64,000 nt of DNA from the NCBI RefSeq assembly GCF_001678665.1, contig NZ_LZRP01000002.1, positions 310,001-374,000 of the forward strand. The letters are read 5' to 3'. Position 1 is the stretch's first letter. Every line of letters starts with the position of its first letter. Positions 56,604 to 64,000 of the stretch are shown here, one piece after another. A program made the translations under genes and the position numbers. The DNA is from Erythrobacter sp. QSSC1-22B (GTDB taxonomy: Bacteria; Pseudomonadota; Alphaproteobacteria; Sphingomonadales; Sphingomonadaceae). The notes under the pieces are model-generated. The model ran no database searches, was not told the DNA's origin, and saw only the letters and a program-made list of their open reading frames with translations.

Positions 56604-57377
56604 CTAGTCCTTGAGTTGCACCCAGACCGGGGCGTGGTCGCTGGCCTTCTCGCGGCCGCGGTGTTCCTTGTCGACGCCCACGGCCGACAGCCGGTCGGCC
56701 AGTTCGGGCGACAGCAGCAGATGGTCGATGCGGAAGCCATGGTCTCGCTGCCAGGCGCCTGCCTGATAGTCCCAGAAGGTCCACACCCCGCCGCGCGGAT
56801 TGAGCGTATCCACCGCATCGGTCCAGCCGTCGGCAAGAAGCCGGGCGTAGGCGTCGCGCGATTCGGTTTGCATGAGAGCGTCATTCGCCATCGCCCGAGG
56901 TGACCAGACATCCTTGTCCTCGGGGATGACATTGAAATCGCCGACAAGCGCGGTGGGAATTTCCTGCGCCCACAGCGAGGCGGCGTGCGCGCGCAGCCGC
57001 TCCATCCACGCCAGCTTGTAGTCGAATTTTGGGCCCGGCTGCGGATTGCCGTTGGGCAGGTAGATCGACGCCACCCGCACCCCGCCGACATCGGCCTCGA
57101 GATAGCGCGCGTGTTCGTCGTCCGGATCGCCCGGCAGCCCGCGCTGCGTCTCGACCGGTTCGATCCCGTCGGCCAGGATCGCGACGCCGTTGAAGCCCTT
57201 CTGCCCGTGCCAGATCGCCTTGTAGCCGATCGCTTCGAACTCGTCGGCGGGGAAGCCCTCGTCCTGAGTCTTGATCTCCTGCAGGCAGGCGACCGTCGGG
57301 CGCGTTTCCTCGAGCCACTCCTTGAGACGGGGCAGCCGGGCCTTGATCCCGTTGATGTTGAATGTGGCAATTTTCAT
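56604..57377 (-). CDS. xthA: Exodeoxyribonuclease III
   Basis: 257 residues of the AP endonuclease/exonuclease III family. Motifs: FNINGIKARLP, CLQEIKTQDEGFP (catalytic Glu), YLPNGNP, LVGDFNVIPEDKDVW (Asp, Asn) and SDHAPVWV (His). Start at 57377 (MKIATFNINGI). Repairs abasic sites. Converges on the cell wall hydrolase, 30 bp between stops. Confidence 0.95.
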   Translation of the reverse strand: MKIATFNINGIKARLPRLKEWLEETRPTVACLQEIKTQDEGFPADEFEAIGYKAIWHGQKGFNGVAILADGIEPVETQRGLPGDPDDEHARYLEADVGGVRVASIYLPNGNPQPGPKFDYKLAWMERLRAHAASLWAQEIPTALVGDFNVIPEDKDVWSPRAMANDALMQTESRDAYARLLADGWTDAVDTLNPRGGVWTFWDYQAGAWQRDHGFRIDHLLLSPELADRLSAVGVDKEHRGREKASDHAPVWVQLKD

Positions 57378-57415
57378 GGCGGGGCTTGTGCCGCAAAGCA
57401 CCGCAGCGGTCTAAT

Positions 57416-57745
57416 TCAAATCCCGAAGCTGGAACCGCAGCCGCAACCTGCCGCTGCCTGGGGATTCTCGACCTTGAAGGCCGCCCCGCCAAGCGATTCG
57501 ACGAAATCGACCGTGCTGCCAGCCACCAGATCAAGGCTGACCGGATCGACCACCAGCCTTACGCCCTCGGTCTCGCTGACCATGTCGTCGCCATCGGCGC
57601 CATCGGTCAGGCCGAATTTGTACTGGAAGCCCGAACAGCCGCCACCTTCGACCGAGAGCCGCAGGATCGCAGGCTTGGCCTGCTTTTGAGCGATCGCGGC
57701 AACGCGTTTCGCAGCGGAAGGGGTCAAGGTGAGCATATCGGCCAT
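57416..57745 (-). CDS. erpA: Iron-sulfur cluster insertion protein (ErpA/HesB family)
   Basis: 109 residues. A-type carrier fold with the three cluster-binding cysteines: GGGCSGFQYKF and the terminal CGCGSSF. Transfers Fe-S clusters to target proteins. ATG at 57745 (MADMLTLTPSA); 57736 is possible. It lies between the CBS-domain gene and xthA on the same strand. Confidence 0.93.
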   Translation of the reverse strand: MADMLTLTPSAAKRVAAIAQKQAKPAILRLSVEGGGCSGFQYKFGLTDGADGDDMVSETEGVRLVVDPVSLDLVAGSTVDFVESLGGAAFKVENPQAAAGCGCGSSFGI

Positions 57746-57776
57746 GTCCCTGATGTAGGAGGCCCGAGGGCCGCAC

Positions 57777-58208
57777 TCAAGCGGTGCTGATATATTGCCG
57801 CATCTGCGCGGCCTCAATCTCGATCTCGTCGATCCGCGATTTCACCAGATCGCCGATCGAAACGAACCCGCACATGGTGGCCCCGTCGAGCACGGGCAGA
57901 TGGCGGATCCGGCGGTGTGTCATCAACGCCAGGGCATCGTCGACCTTGGTCCCGCGCTCGACCGTAATCGCGGGAGAGGTCATCACATCGCCCACGACCT
58001 GTTCGAGAAAGGCCGCGCCTTCGCTGGCCATGCGATGAACGACATCGCGTTCTGAAAAGATGCCTACTACCTCTCCGGCCTTCATCACCGGCAAGGCGCC
58101 GATCCTGCGACTGTCGAGCAGCGCGACGACATCGCGCACGGGCATGTCGACATCGCAAGTCACGATTTCCGAACTCGCGCGGCATTCGATCAGTTTGGCA
58201 ATATCCAT
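57777..58208 (-). CDS. CBS domain-containing protein
   Basis: 143 residues with two CBS domains (about 10-65: VDMPVRDVVALLDSRRIGALPVM; about 75-130: MTSPAITVERGTKVDDALALMTHRRIRHLPVLDG). Such pairs bind adenine nucleotides and act as energy sensors. No other domain is attached, so the target is unknown. ATG at 58208 (MDIAKLIE), with GGGAGAG upstream. Confidence 0.92.
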   Translation of the reverse strand: MDIAKLIECRASSEIVTCDVDMPVRDVVALLDSRRIGALPVMKAGEVVGIFSERDVVHRMASEGAAFLEQVVGDVMTSPAITVERGTKVDDALALMTHRRIRHLPVLDGATMCGFVSIGDLVKSRIDEIEIEAAQMRQYISTA

Positions 58209-58351
58209 CGCATCTCTCCCATGACCGTTTGCCGGTTCTTGCATGAGAATGCCACTTTCGGCCCCAAAAGGCGAATCGCAGTCCCGCCCGTCGGGAGCGG
58301 CAGGCCGCGCCAACCTTGCACTTGAACCCTGTCATGCGCATGGAGGGCGCC

Positions 58352-58636
58352 ATGGCCCGCAATTCCCCGCTCGACGATCCCCAGACCGCCGCCTACGCTT
58401 GGGCGCGTTATCGGCGCCTGATGCGCTTCATGCTGCTGGTGACGATAGGTGTCGTCGGAATCGCGATCGCGCTGCTCTACGATGGCGAGAGCGCCGCCTC
58501 GGTGCATTACTACATCGCGATCGCGCTGGGGATCGGCTTCACCATGCTGCTGGCTGGCGCGCTGATGGGGCTGGTGTTTCTGTCGTCGGGTACGGGCCAC
58601 GACGATTCGATCGACGACAAATCCCGCGACGGTTGA
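58352..58636 (+). CDS. Small two-helix membrane protein
   Basis: 94 residues from the ATG at 58352, with GGAGGG five bases upstream. Two transmembrane helices (about 25-43, MLLVTIGVVGIAIALLY, and about 52-75, YYIAIALGIGFTMLLAGALMGLVFL) and an Asp-rich C-terminus. Conserved-looking in composition but I do not recognise a family. Converges on the ferredoxin gene. Confidence 0.7.
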   Translation: MARNSPLDDPQTAAYAWARYRRLMRFMLLVTIGVVGIAIALLYDGESAASVHYYIAIALGIGFTMLLAGALMGLVFLSSGTGHDDSIDDKSRDG

Positions 58637-58642
58637 TCCCGC

Positions 58643-59032
58643 TCAGCCCAGAGGGCGCAGCCGGTAATCCTCCACCGGAACACCCCCTATAAGATGCTCC
58701 TGGATGATCCGCTCGAGCACCTCGGGCGTGCACGAATGGTACCAGACGTAATCGGGATAGACGAGCGCGATGGGTCCGCCTGCGCAGATCTGCAGGCAGT
58801 CGGCCTTGGTCCGCTGGAAGCCGCCCGAACCATCGGCGCGGCGCGGCCCGGCAAGGCGCAATTGCTTGAGGCGGGTCTTGAGAAAACTCCAGGCAAGCTT
58901 GCCCTCCTCGCGCGAGCAGCACTTCTGCTTCTCGGCCAGCGCGCACAGGAAAATGTGTCGGTCGATCCCGTCCCCGGCCACCTTGGCGAGCGCGCTGCGC
59001 GCTTTCTCGACCGATTTGTCGGGCCTATTCAC
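58643..59032 (-). CDS. (2Fe-2S) thioredoxin-like ferredoxin domain protein
   Basis: 129 residues. Thioredoxin-fold ferredoxin with cluster ligands in [12 protein letters not shown] and [21 protein letters not shown]; the C-terminal helix ([17 protein letters not shown]) is typical of the family. Redox partner unknown. Its 5' end overlaps the stop of the S9 peptidase gene by 8 bp. Confidence 0.88.
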   Translation of the reverse strand: MNRPDKSVEKARSALAKVAGDGIDRHIFLCALAEKQKCCSREEGKLAWSFLKTRLKQLRLAGPRRADGSGGFQRTKADCLQICAGGPIALVYPDYVWYHSCTPEVLERIIQEHLIGGVPVEDYRLRPLG

Positions 59033-61193
59033 CGTCGGGCTTCAGCCAGCGATCGAGCCAGGCGAAGACGGTGTCGTGCCATTGCAGCGAGTTTTTGGCG
59101 GCCAGCACCCAGTGGTTTTCGCCGGGGAAGACCAGCAACTGGCTGGGAATGCCGCGTTCCTGCAGCGCGGTGAAGCTCTGGATCCCCTGCGTATAGGGGA
59201 CACGGAAGTCCTTCTGACCGGTGATCACCAGCATCGGCGTCTGCCACCGGTCGACGAAATTGACCGGGTTCCAGCGCTCGTAGGTTTCGGTCTGTTCCTG
59301 ATAACTGCCGCCGAAATCCCAGCGCGGAAACCACAGTTCCTCGGTCGCGTAATAGAAGCTGCGCATGTCGAACAAGCCGTCGTGCTGGACCAGGCAGTCG
59401 AACCGGTCGGGCCATTGTCCGGCGATCCAGTTCATCATGTAGCCGCCGTAGGAAGCGCCCATGGCACAGGCGCGTGTCCCGTCGATCTGCGAATCGAGCG
59501 CGAGAGCGGCGGCAAGGCCCTTCTGGAGGTCCTCGAGCGGCTTGCCGCCCCAGTCGCGGTTTATGGCGTCGGTGAAGGCCTGTCCGTATCCGGTGCTGCC
59601 GTGGAAATCGACCGAGATCACCGCGTAGCCCTGGCTGGCGAGCACGCGCGGGTTCCAGCGGGTCGACCAGCCATCGTTGAACGAACCCTGCGGGCCGCCA
59701 TGGACGTAGAGGATGGCTGGAAGCAGGCCTTGGGTATTCTCGGGCTTGGTGATCTGGCCCCAGACCGTGGTGCCCTCGGCGCCGGCGAAGCTGAAGCGCT
59801 CGGTAACGATGGAGGCAAGCTGGCCTACCCGCGTCGAGGCGACATCGGTCAGCGGTTCGGCCTGCTCCCAGCCGCTCGACAGGTAGAGCTCGGGCGGCGC
59901 GCCGATCGAATCGCGGGTGAACAGCAGCCGGTCGCCCGCAAGCGGGGTGGCATTGCCGATATGCGCTTCATGACCCGCCATCAGGTCGAGCCGTTCGACC
60001 GAACCGTCGCGCGGGTCGATGCGGAAGGCGGGGGTGTCGAGCACATCCTGCGCGGTTGCGACGATAAAGCGCGAATCGGGGGTCCAGGCGAGCGTCGAGA
60101 AGCTGCGGTCGAAATCCGGCGTCAGTGCGCGGGTCTGCCCCGTCGCGAGATCGCGCAGCTGGACGACCATGCGATCCGATTCGTAACCCGGTCGCGCCAT
60201 CGCCAGATAGGCCAGGTATTTGCCATCGGGTGAAGGCGTGGGCAGCGCATCGCTGGCCTCGTTGCTCAGGGTCAGATTGGTCGGCGCCGCGCCCGACAGA
60301 TCATACCACCAGATATCGAGATTGGTCGATGTCGGCTCGCTCGCCCCGGTTTCGCGGGCGACGAAATAGATTCCTGAACCATCCGGCGCCCAGGCCACAT
60401 CCTCGCCGCCGCCGAATGGCTTGGTCGGAGTGTCGCCGGTAGGACCGCCTGCACCGACCGCGCCATCGAGCGCCCGGCCCTCGCCCGCCGCCCGGCCGTC
60501 TTCCATGGCGAAGACGAACACGCGGCTGAAGGTGCCCGGGGTTTCCCAGCTGTCCCAGTGACGGATGAAACCGGCGTCGCCCTCATAGAGCAAGCCATCG
60601 CCGGGGCCGGTCAGATGCGCAGTGCCATCGCCCTCGCAGCCGAATGTCGGGCAGTCGCGCGCGATTTCCGCCCAGACCGCCACGGCGGCGTTTTCGGGCG
60701 CGAGCGCGAAGCCTTCGATCCCCGAAGGAAGGTCGGCGGCGAGCATCGGCGTACCGACGATTCCCTGCGGCCCGAGCTGGATGCGCCACAACCGGCTGCG
60801 CTCCTCGCCGCCTTCGGAGACCGGACGGCCCGAGAGGAAATAGAGCCAGCCGTCGGCGCCGAACATTGCGCTGTTGGCTGGACCGCCGAGATCGAGCGGG
60901 ACGGGCGCAGCGCCGGGAACGGCCAGACTGTGGAGATAGAATTCGCTGTTGCGCGCGAAGCTCTCGGGATCGGTTCTGGTGACCGGATAGACCGCCAGAT
61001 TGCCGTCCTTCGAAACGCTGGGTGCGCCCAGCCGCGGCATGGTGACCAGATCGGCGGCGGTCATCGCCGGGCGCTGGTCCTGGCCCTGCTCCTGTCCTTG
61101 CGGAGCAGGCTGCACCTGCGCGGCGAGCGGGGTTGCGAGCGAGAGCGAGGCGGCGCCGGCGGCGAGGGTTGCGAGCCCGAAGCGTTTGTTCAT
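59025..61193 (-). CDS. S9 family peptidase (prolyl oligopeptidase/acylaminoacyl peptidase-like)
   Basis: 722 residues. Signal peptide at 1-26 ([26 protein letters not shown]), a beta-propeller domain (about 40-440, TolB-like repeats such as [11 protein letters not shown]), and a C-terminal alpha/beta hydrolase domain. Catalytic Ser in [11 protein letters not shown], Asp in the [11 protein letters not shown] region and His in GENHWVL. Periplasmic peptidase for peptide scavenging or turnover. It follows popZ by 57 bp. Confidence 0.92.
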   Translation of the reverse strand: MNKRFGLATLAAGAASLSLATPLAAQVQPAPQGQEQGQDQRPAMTAADLVTMPRLGAPSVSKDGNLAVYPVTRTDPESFARNSEFYLHSLAVPGAAPVPLDLGGPANSAMFGADGWLYFLSGRPVSEGGEERSRLWRIQLGPQGIVGTPMLAADLPSGIEGFALAPENAAVAVWAEIARDCPTFGCEGDGTAHLTGPGDGLLYEGDAGFIRHWDSWETPGTFSRVFVFAMEDGRAAGEGRALDGAVGAGGPTGDTPTKPFGGGEDVAWAPDGSGIYFVARETGASEPTSTNLDIWWYDLSGAAPTNLTLSNEASDALPTPSPDGKYLAYLAMARPGYESDRMVVQLRDLATGQTRALTPDFDRSFSTLAWTPDSRFIVATAQDVLDTPAFRIDPRDGSVERLDLMAGHEAHIGNATPLAGDRLLFTRDSIGAPPELYLSSGWEQAEPLTDVASTRVGQLASIVTERFSFAGAEGTTVWGQITKPENTQGLLPAILYVHGGPQGSFNDGWSTRWNPRVLASQGYAVISVDFHGSTGYGQAFTDAINRDWGGKPLEDLQKGLAAALALDSQIDGTRACAMGASYGGYMMNWIAGQWPDRFDCLVQHDGLFDMRSFYYATEELWFPRWDFGGSYQEQTETYERWNPVNFVDRWQTPMLVITGQKDFRVPYTQGIQSFTALQERGIPSQLLVFPGENHWVLAAKNSLQWHDTVFAWLDRWLKPDGE

Positions 61194-61249
61194 GGCTCGG
61201 ACGTAGCCGCGCCGCGCGGCAAAGTTAAGCGCGATTGCGCGGGCGGTGT

Positions 61250-61759
61250 TTAGTCGCGCTTGCCGGCGATCCGGGAGATTTCGGCCTTGACCAGTTCCTC
61301 GACCATGTCGGGCAGGTTGTCGTCGAGCCATTGCGCCAGCATCGGGCGCAGCAACTCACGGGTCAGCGCCTCGAGCGAGGTTTCGCCCGAACGCACAATC
61401 TGCGGCTGCTTGCCGGGCCGCGAGATCATCGCCAGTGCCTCGAAATTCTGCTGCATCGATGCGCGCACTGTGTCGGTGGTCAGCGGCGCGTCGTCATCCT
61501 CGTAGGAGTCCTCGGCTAAATCATCGACATCGGATTGTGCCGACTCTGATCCTTGCGCAACCATGGCCTCTTCACCGAGCTCGAGAACTTCCTCGGCTTC
61601 GCCTGCATCGGAGGCTTCCATTTTGGCGCCCCCCACTGGCGCGCGCGTGCGCTCGCGCCGGGTCGTCATGGCACCCGCGCGGTTGTCGCGCGCGATCACC
61701 TTCTTGATCGAGTCGAGGATCTCTTCGACCGACGGTTCACCCGGTTGATGCATAGTCAT
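61250..61759 (-). CDS. popZ: Polar organizing protein PopZ family (DUF2497)
   Basis: About 169 residues (ATG 61759; ATG 61753 has better Shine-Dalgarno spacing). N-terminal binding helix EPSVEEILDSIKKVIARDN, a disordered acidic middle (EEVLELGEEAMV..., DDLAEDSYEDDD) and C-terminal oligomerisation helices (LLRPMLAQWLDDNLPDMVEELVKAEISRIAGKRD), the PopZ plan. In Caulobacter PopZ forms a polar hub that holds ParB-parS. Shorter linker than Caulobacter PopZ. Neighbours tolC and a Pcm-like gene match the usual alphaproteobacterial order. Confidence 0.9.
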   Translation of the reverse strand: MTMHQPGEPSVEEILDSIKKVIARDNRAGAMTTRRERTRAPVGGAKMEASDAGEAEEVLELGEEAMVAQGSESAQSDVDDLAEDSYEDDDAPLTTDTVRASMQQNFEALAMISRPGKQPQIVRSGETSLEALTRELLRPMLAQWLDDNLPDMVEELVKAEISRIAGKRD

Positions 61760-61825
61760 TCGCCCCTGCTTGCCGCCTGTGCCTTCGCAACGTCGCGAAT
61801 CGGCGCATAGCATCGTGGAACGAGG

Positions 61826-63316
61826 TTAATAAATGGAATCGCTCTCGCGATCGTCGACCGGGCCTATTTCCGCGGTCGCGGCGGGAAGGTCCGCGGTGCT
61901 GGTGCTTTCCACCACCGGGTCGGGATCCCGGGACCAGTCCCACCATTTGCCCTGCACCCGGTCGTAATTGACCACCGGATCGTAGAGCACGCCCTCCTCG
62001 GCGAGGCCCAGATCGCGCGCTTCGGCGCGTCCCATCGCCGCCAGCAGGCTGAAACCCGCTACATAGGCGTTGCGCCGCGCGGTCACCAGTTCGACCCGGA
62101 CATTGAGCAGTTCCTGCTCGGCGTTGAGCACTTCGAGGATCGTGCGGTTGCCGATGGAATTTTCCGCGCGAACGCCTTCGAGGCTGAGTTCGGCGGCAGA
62201 GACCGCAGTCAACGAGCTCTCGATGATCGCGAGCGAAGCCTGCCAGCTCGAATAGGCGGCGCGGACCTGTGCGATCACATCGCGCTCGACCGCAATGACC
62301 TGTTCAAGCGCTCCGGCAGAACGGGCCTGCGCCTGACGCTGGAGCGCGGCGGGACGGCCACCCTGAAAGATCGGTATCGAGAGCTGGATCCCGGCCTGCG
62401 CGGCCGTCGTGGTCTGGGGAATGGCGACCTCGCCGGGAGCGACCACTCCGCCCAGGGTCCCGGCGAAGTTCTGGTAGTCGCCGCCGAAGACGACCGAAAC
62501 CCGCGGCAGGCGCCCTGCACCGGCAACGTCGATATCGAGCGCGGAGGCATCCGCGCGCTCGCGGGCTGCGATCAGATCGGGATTGTTCTCCAGTGCCACG
62601 TCCACGGCCACGGCCACCGAATCGGGAAGCCCGGGAAGCGGTGGCGGCGGCTGGAGATCGTCGGGCGCCGCGCCGACCAATTGAATGTAGGTTTCGCGCG
62701 CCGCGATCAGATTGGCTTGCGCCCCGCGGAAATCGCCTTGGGCCAGCGCCAGCCGGGCCTGCGATTGCGCCACATCGGTACGAGTAAGGTCGCCGATCTC
62801 GAACCGGTCGCTGGTCGCCTGAAAATTGACGCCTAGCACTTCGACCTGATTGGCGGTGAGGCCCAGGACGGCCTCGTTGCGCAAGACATCCATATAGGCA
62901 GCGACGACCTGGCTGAAGAGCGCGCTTTGCGTTCCGCGCAAATCCGCGCGACCCGCACCGACGCGCGTTTCGGCGGCGCGGATGGCGTTCTTCACGGCAC
63001 CGCCGGAATAGATTGGCACCGACAGATCGGCACCGACCGAGAAGGCGCGTTCCGGCGCGGTGAAGCTGGTCGAATTGCGCTTCACGAACTCGAAATAGCT
63101 GCCGGTGGCGGTCACGCCGGGGCGTCCGGCGGCGCGTTCGATCGCTACGTTCTCGTCGGTGGCGCGTTGCTGCGCGCGTGCGCCCGCCAGCGTCGGATTG
63201 CTGAAATAGGCCTGCGTCAAAGCCTCCTGGAGCGTATCGGCATTCGCGGGTGCAGCCAGCACGAGCGCCAGCGCTGCGCCGGACAGGCCGATACGAGCCA
63301 CCCCCCAGCGTTGCAT
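61826..63316 (-). CDS. tolC: TolC family outer membrane protein
   Basis: 496 residues. Signal peptide (1-26, ending AAPANAD), then two repeats of the OEP domain (about 30-245 and 250-450: DTLQEALTQAYFSNPTLAGARA; VALENNPDLIAARER) with long coiled-coil helices. Forms a trimeric outer-membrane tunnel for efflux or type I secretion. Start overlaps the upstream stop (TGATG at 63314-63318), so it is coupled to the Pcm-like gene. Confidence 0.94.
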   Translation of the reverse strand: MQRWGVARIGLSGAALALVLAAPANADTLQEALTQAYFSNPTLAGARAQQRATDENVAIERAAGRPGVTATGSYFEFVKRNSTSFTAPERAFSVGADLSVPIYSGGAVKNAIRAAETRVGAGRADLRGTQSALFSQVVAAYMDVLRNEAVLGLTANQVEVLGVNFQATSDRFEIGDLTRTDVAQSQARLALAQGDFRGAQANLIAARETYIQLVGAAPDDLQPPPPLPGLPDSVAVAVDVALENNPDLIAARERADASALDIDVAGAGRLPRVSVVFGGDYQNFAGTLGGVVAPGEVAIPQTTTAAQAGIQLSIPIFQGGRPAALQRQAQARSAGALEQVIAVERDVIAQVRAAYSSWQASLAIIESSLTAVSAAELSLEGVRAENSIGNRTILEVLNAEQELLNVRVELVTARRNAYVAGFSLLAAMGRAEARDLGLAEEGVLYDPVVNYDRVQGKWWDWSRDPDPVVESTSTADLPAATAEIGPVDDRESDSIY

Positions 63317-63918
63317 CAGAAGCTCCAGCTCGCCGGACGGTCGAACTGGCCGAGGCGCGGTATGCCCATCTCGGCGAGCGGTAGCAGGCTCAATGACTGG
63401 CCGATCTTGCGTCCGGTGGCGAGGCGGGAGACCCCGCGGTCGATCAGGCCGGTGACGATCCGGCCATCCTCGACGATGCGGCTGGCGAGTTCTGGCGGCA
63501 GGTGTTCGATGGCGCCATCGATCAGCAGCAGATCGGCGGCTTCGAGCTCGGCCTTGCCCTGCGCACCCTGCGTGGCGGAAATCGATTCGACCGAAGCGAC
63601 GAGCGGACGGATAAGCTCGGCGAGATACCCGCTACCGCCATCGACGATCAGCACATTGTCGGTGAGCCGCGGACGCGCTTCCTCGAGCATCGTGCCATGG
63701 AACACCGGCGCGGGCAGAAAGCCGCCATCGGGCAGCCTGATCGCGCGGTCCATATAGGCGGTGCCGCGGGCCTGATCGGGGACGAAATCCTCGCGCGCGA
63801 CGGCGCCCATGCGTTCGAGCACGAAGCGTTCGTTGACGCCGCTGGTGCGCAGCTGGCCGTCGATCATCGCGCGACGGGCGGCGGAAAAATCGGCGGGACG
63901 GTCGAGTGTGGTGGTCAT
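63316..63918 (-). CDS. Protein-L-isoaspartate O-methyltransferase family protein (Pcm-like, divergent)
   Basis: 200 residues from the ATG at 63918 (MTTTLDRPADFSAARRAMIDGQLRTSGV). PCMT-like region MVPREDFVPD-equivalent (GAVAREDFVPDQARGTAYMD) and a SAM-motif remnant NVLIVDGGSGYLAELI. The usual long C-terminal part is short and the SAM site is poorly conserved, so it may lack true isoaspartate repair activity. This divergent form precedes tolC in many Alphaproteobacteria. Bases 63919-64000 are upstream sequence with no gene seen. Confidence 0.85.
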   Translation of the reverse strand: MTTTLDRPADFSAARRAMIDGQLRTSGVNERFVLERMGAVAREDFVPDQARGTAYMDRAIRLPDGGFLPAPVFHGTMLEEARPRLTDNVLIVDGGSGYLAELIRPLVASVESISATQGAQGKAELEAADLLLIDGAIEHLPPELASRIVEDGRIVTGLIDRGVSRLATGRKIGQSLSLLPLAEMGIPRLGQFDRPASWSF

Positions 63919-64000
63919 GATTCTATCCAAGAGCTCGCGTACTGTATTGCATAGATAACACGGCGGGGCAATGCCCTGATGCTGTAGGCGGAACGCCCTT

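Noticed and set aside
56588-56606. GCCCC-TTTTG-GGGGC hairpin between the cell wall hydrolase and xthA
   Set aside because: Only 5 bp of stem and no T tract in either direction; not a credible terminator.

Overview
The window is a gene-dense, GC-rich chromosomal segment from an alphaproteobacterium, most likely a member of the Sphingomonadales (Erythrobacteraceae-like). This rests on the mix of small lineage families (DUF1192, DUF1491, a DUF6489-like protein, TrcR/DUF1013, PopZ/DUF2497, SUV3-like helicase next to fdxA and carD) and on gene order around parAB, mnmEG, rho and hemE. It is almost entirely core chromosome. I see no prophage, insertion sequence, CRISPR array, rRNA or tRNA.

Layout. 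1-4.2 kb (minus): nadD, rsfS, rlmH, an EnvC-like murein hydrolase activator and the start of a CtpA-type S41 protease. 4.5-6.1 kb (plus): a membrane-anchored M23 endopeptidase overlapping a bactofilin gene. 6.1-11.9 kb (minus): an acyl-CoA ligase, TrcR, a GT4 glycosyltransferase coupled to an LpxH-like phosphoesterase, and a quinone oxidoreductase. 12-20.7 kb (plus): DUF1192, clpA, an ABC-2 exporter, a ligase-associated exonuclease plus ATP-dependent DNA ligase, and a YoaK/DUF1275 gene broken by a 43-bp tandem duplication. 20.7-25.9 kb (minus): a tight run of M23 peptidase, hemB, three tandem GNAT acetyltransferases (the last frameshifted), a 50-codon ORF and a gamma-carbonic anhydrase. 26-30.8 kb (plus): SUV3-like helicase, S4 protein, fdxA, BrkB-like membrane protein, carD. 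31-37.9 kb: lipoproteins, Sua5/TsaC, an acyl-CoA dehydrogenase, a sorbosone dehydrogenase-like protein, fRMsr and a decayed glycine-zipper gene.

38-54 kb is the origin/segregation neighbourhood. It holds parB, parA, rsmG, mnmG and mnmE with three full parS palindromes. Further along are rho, hemJ and hemE, then an AT-rich, GANTC-rich, DnaA-box-containing gap, then ppsR-maf-aroE-coaE-dnaQ. The hemE/ppsR gap is the same location as the Caulobacter replication origin and is my best oriC candidate. A light-sensing BLUF protein, an FMN glutamate-synthase-like enzyme and other metabolic genes sit between rho and mnmE. 54-64 kb carries hpf, a thioesterase, a cell wall hydrolase, xthA, erpA, a CBS protein, an S9 peptidase, popZ, tolC and a Pcm-like protein.

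Functionally the window joins three themes: chromosome origin and segregation (oriC candidate, ParABS, PopZ, TrcR, a CtrA-type TTAA-N7-TTAA site), cell-wall remodelling (EnvC-like, CtpA, two M23 enzymes, bactofilin, SleB-like hydrolase) and haem synthesis (hemB, hemE, hemJ). Three genes look broken (DUF1275, third GNAT, glycine-zipper protein). I found no convincing undescribed defence or biosynthetic system. The most worthwhile signals are the oriC candidate with its methylation-site cluster, the parS array, the clean 43-bp duplication and the coupled small ORF at 21302-21454.
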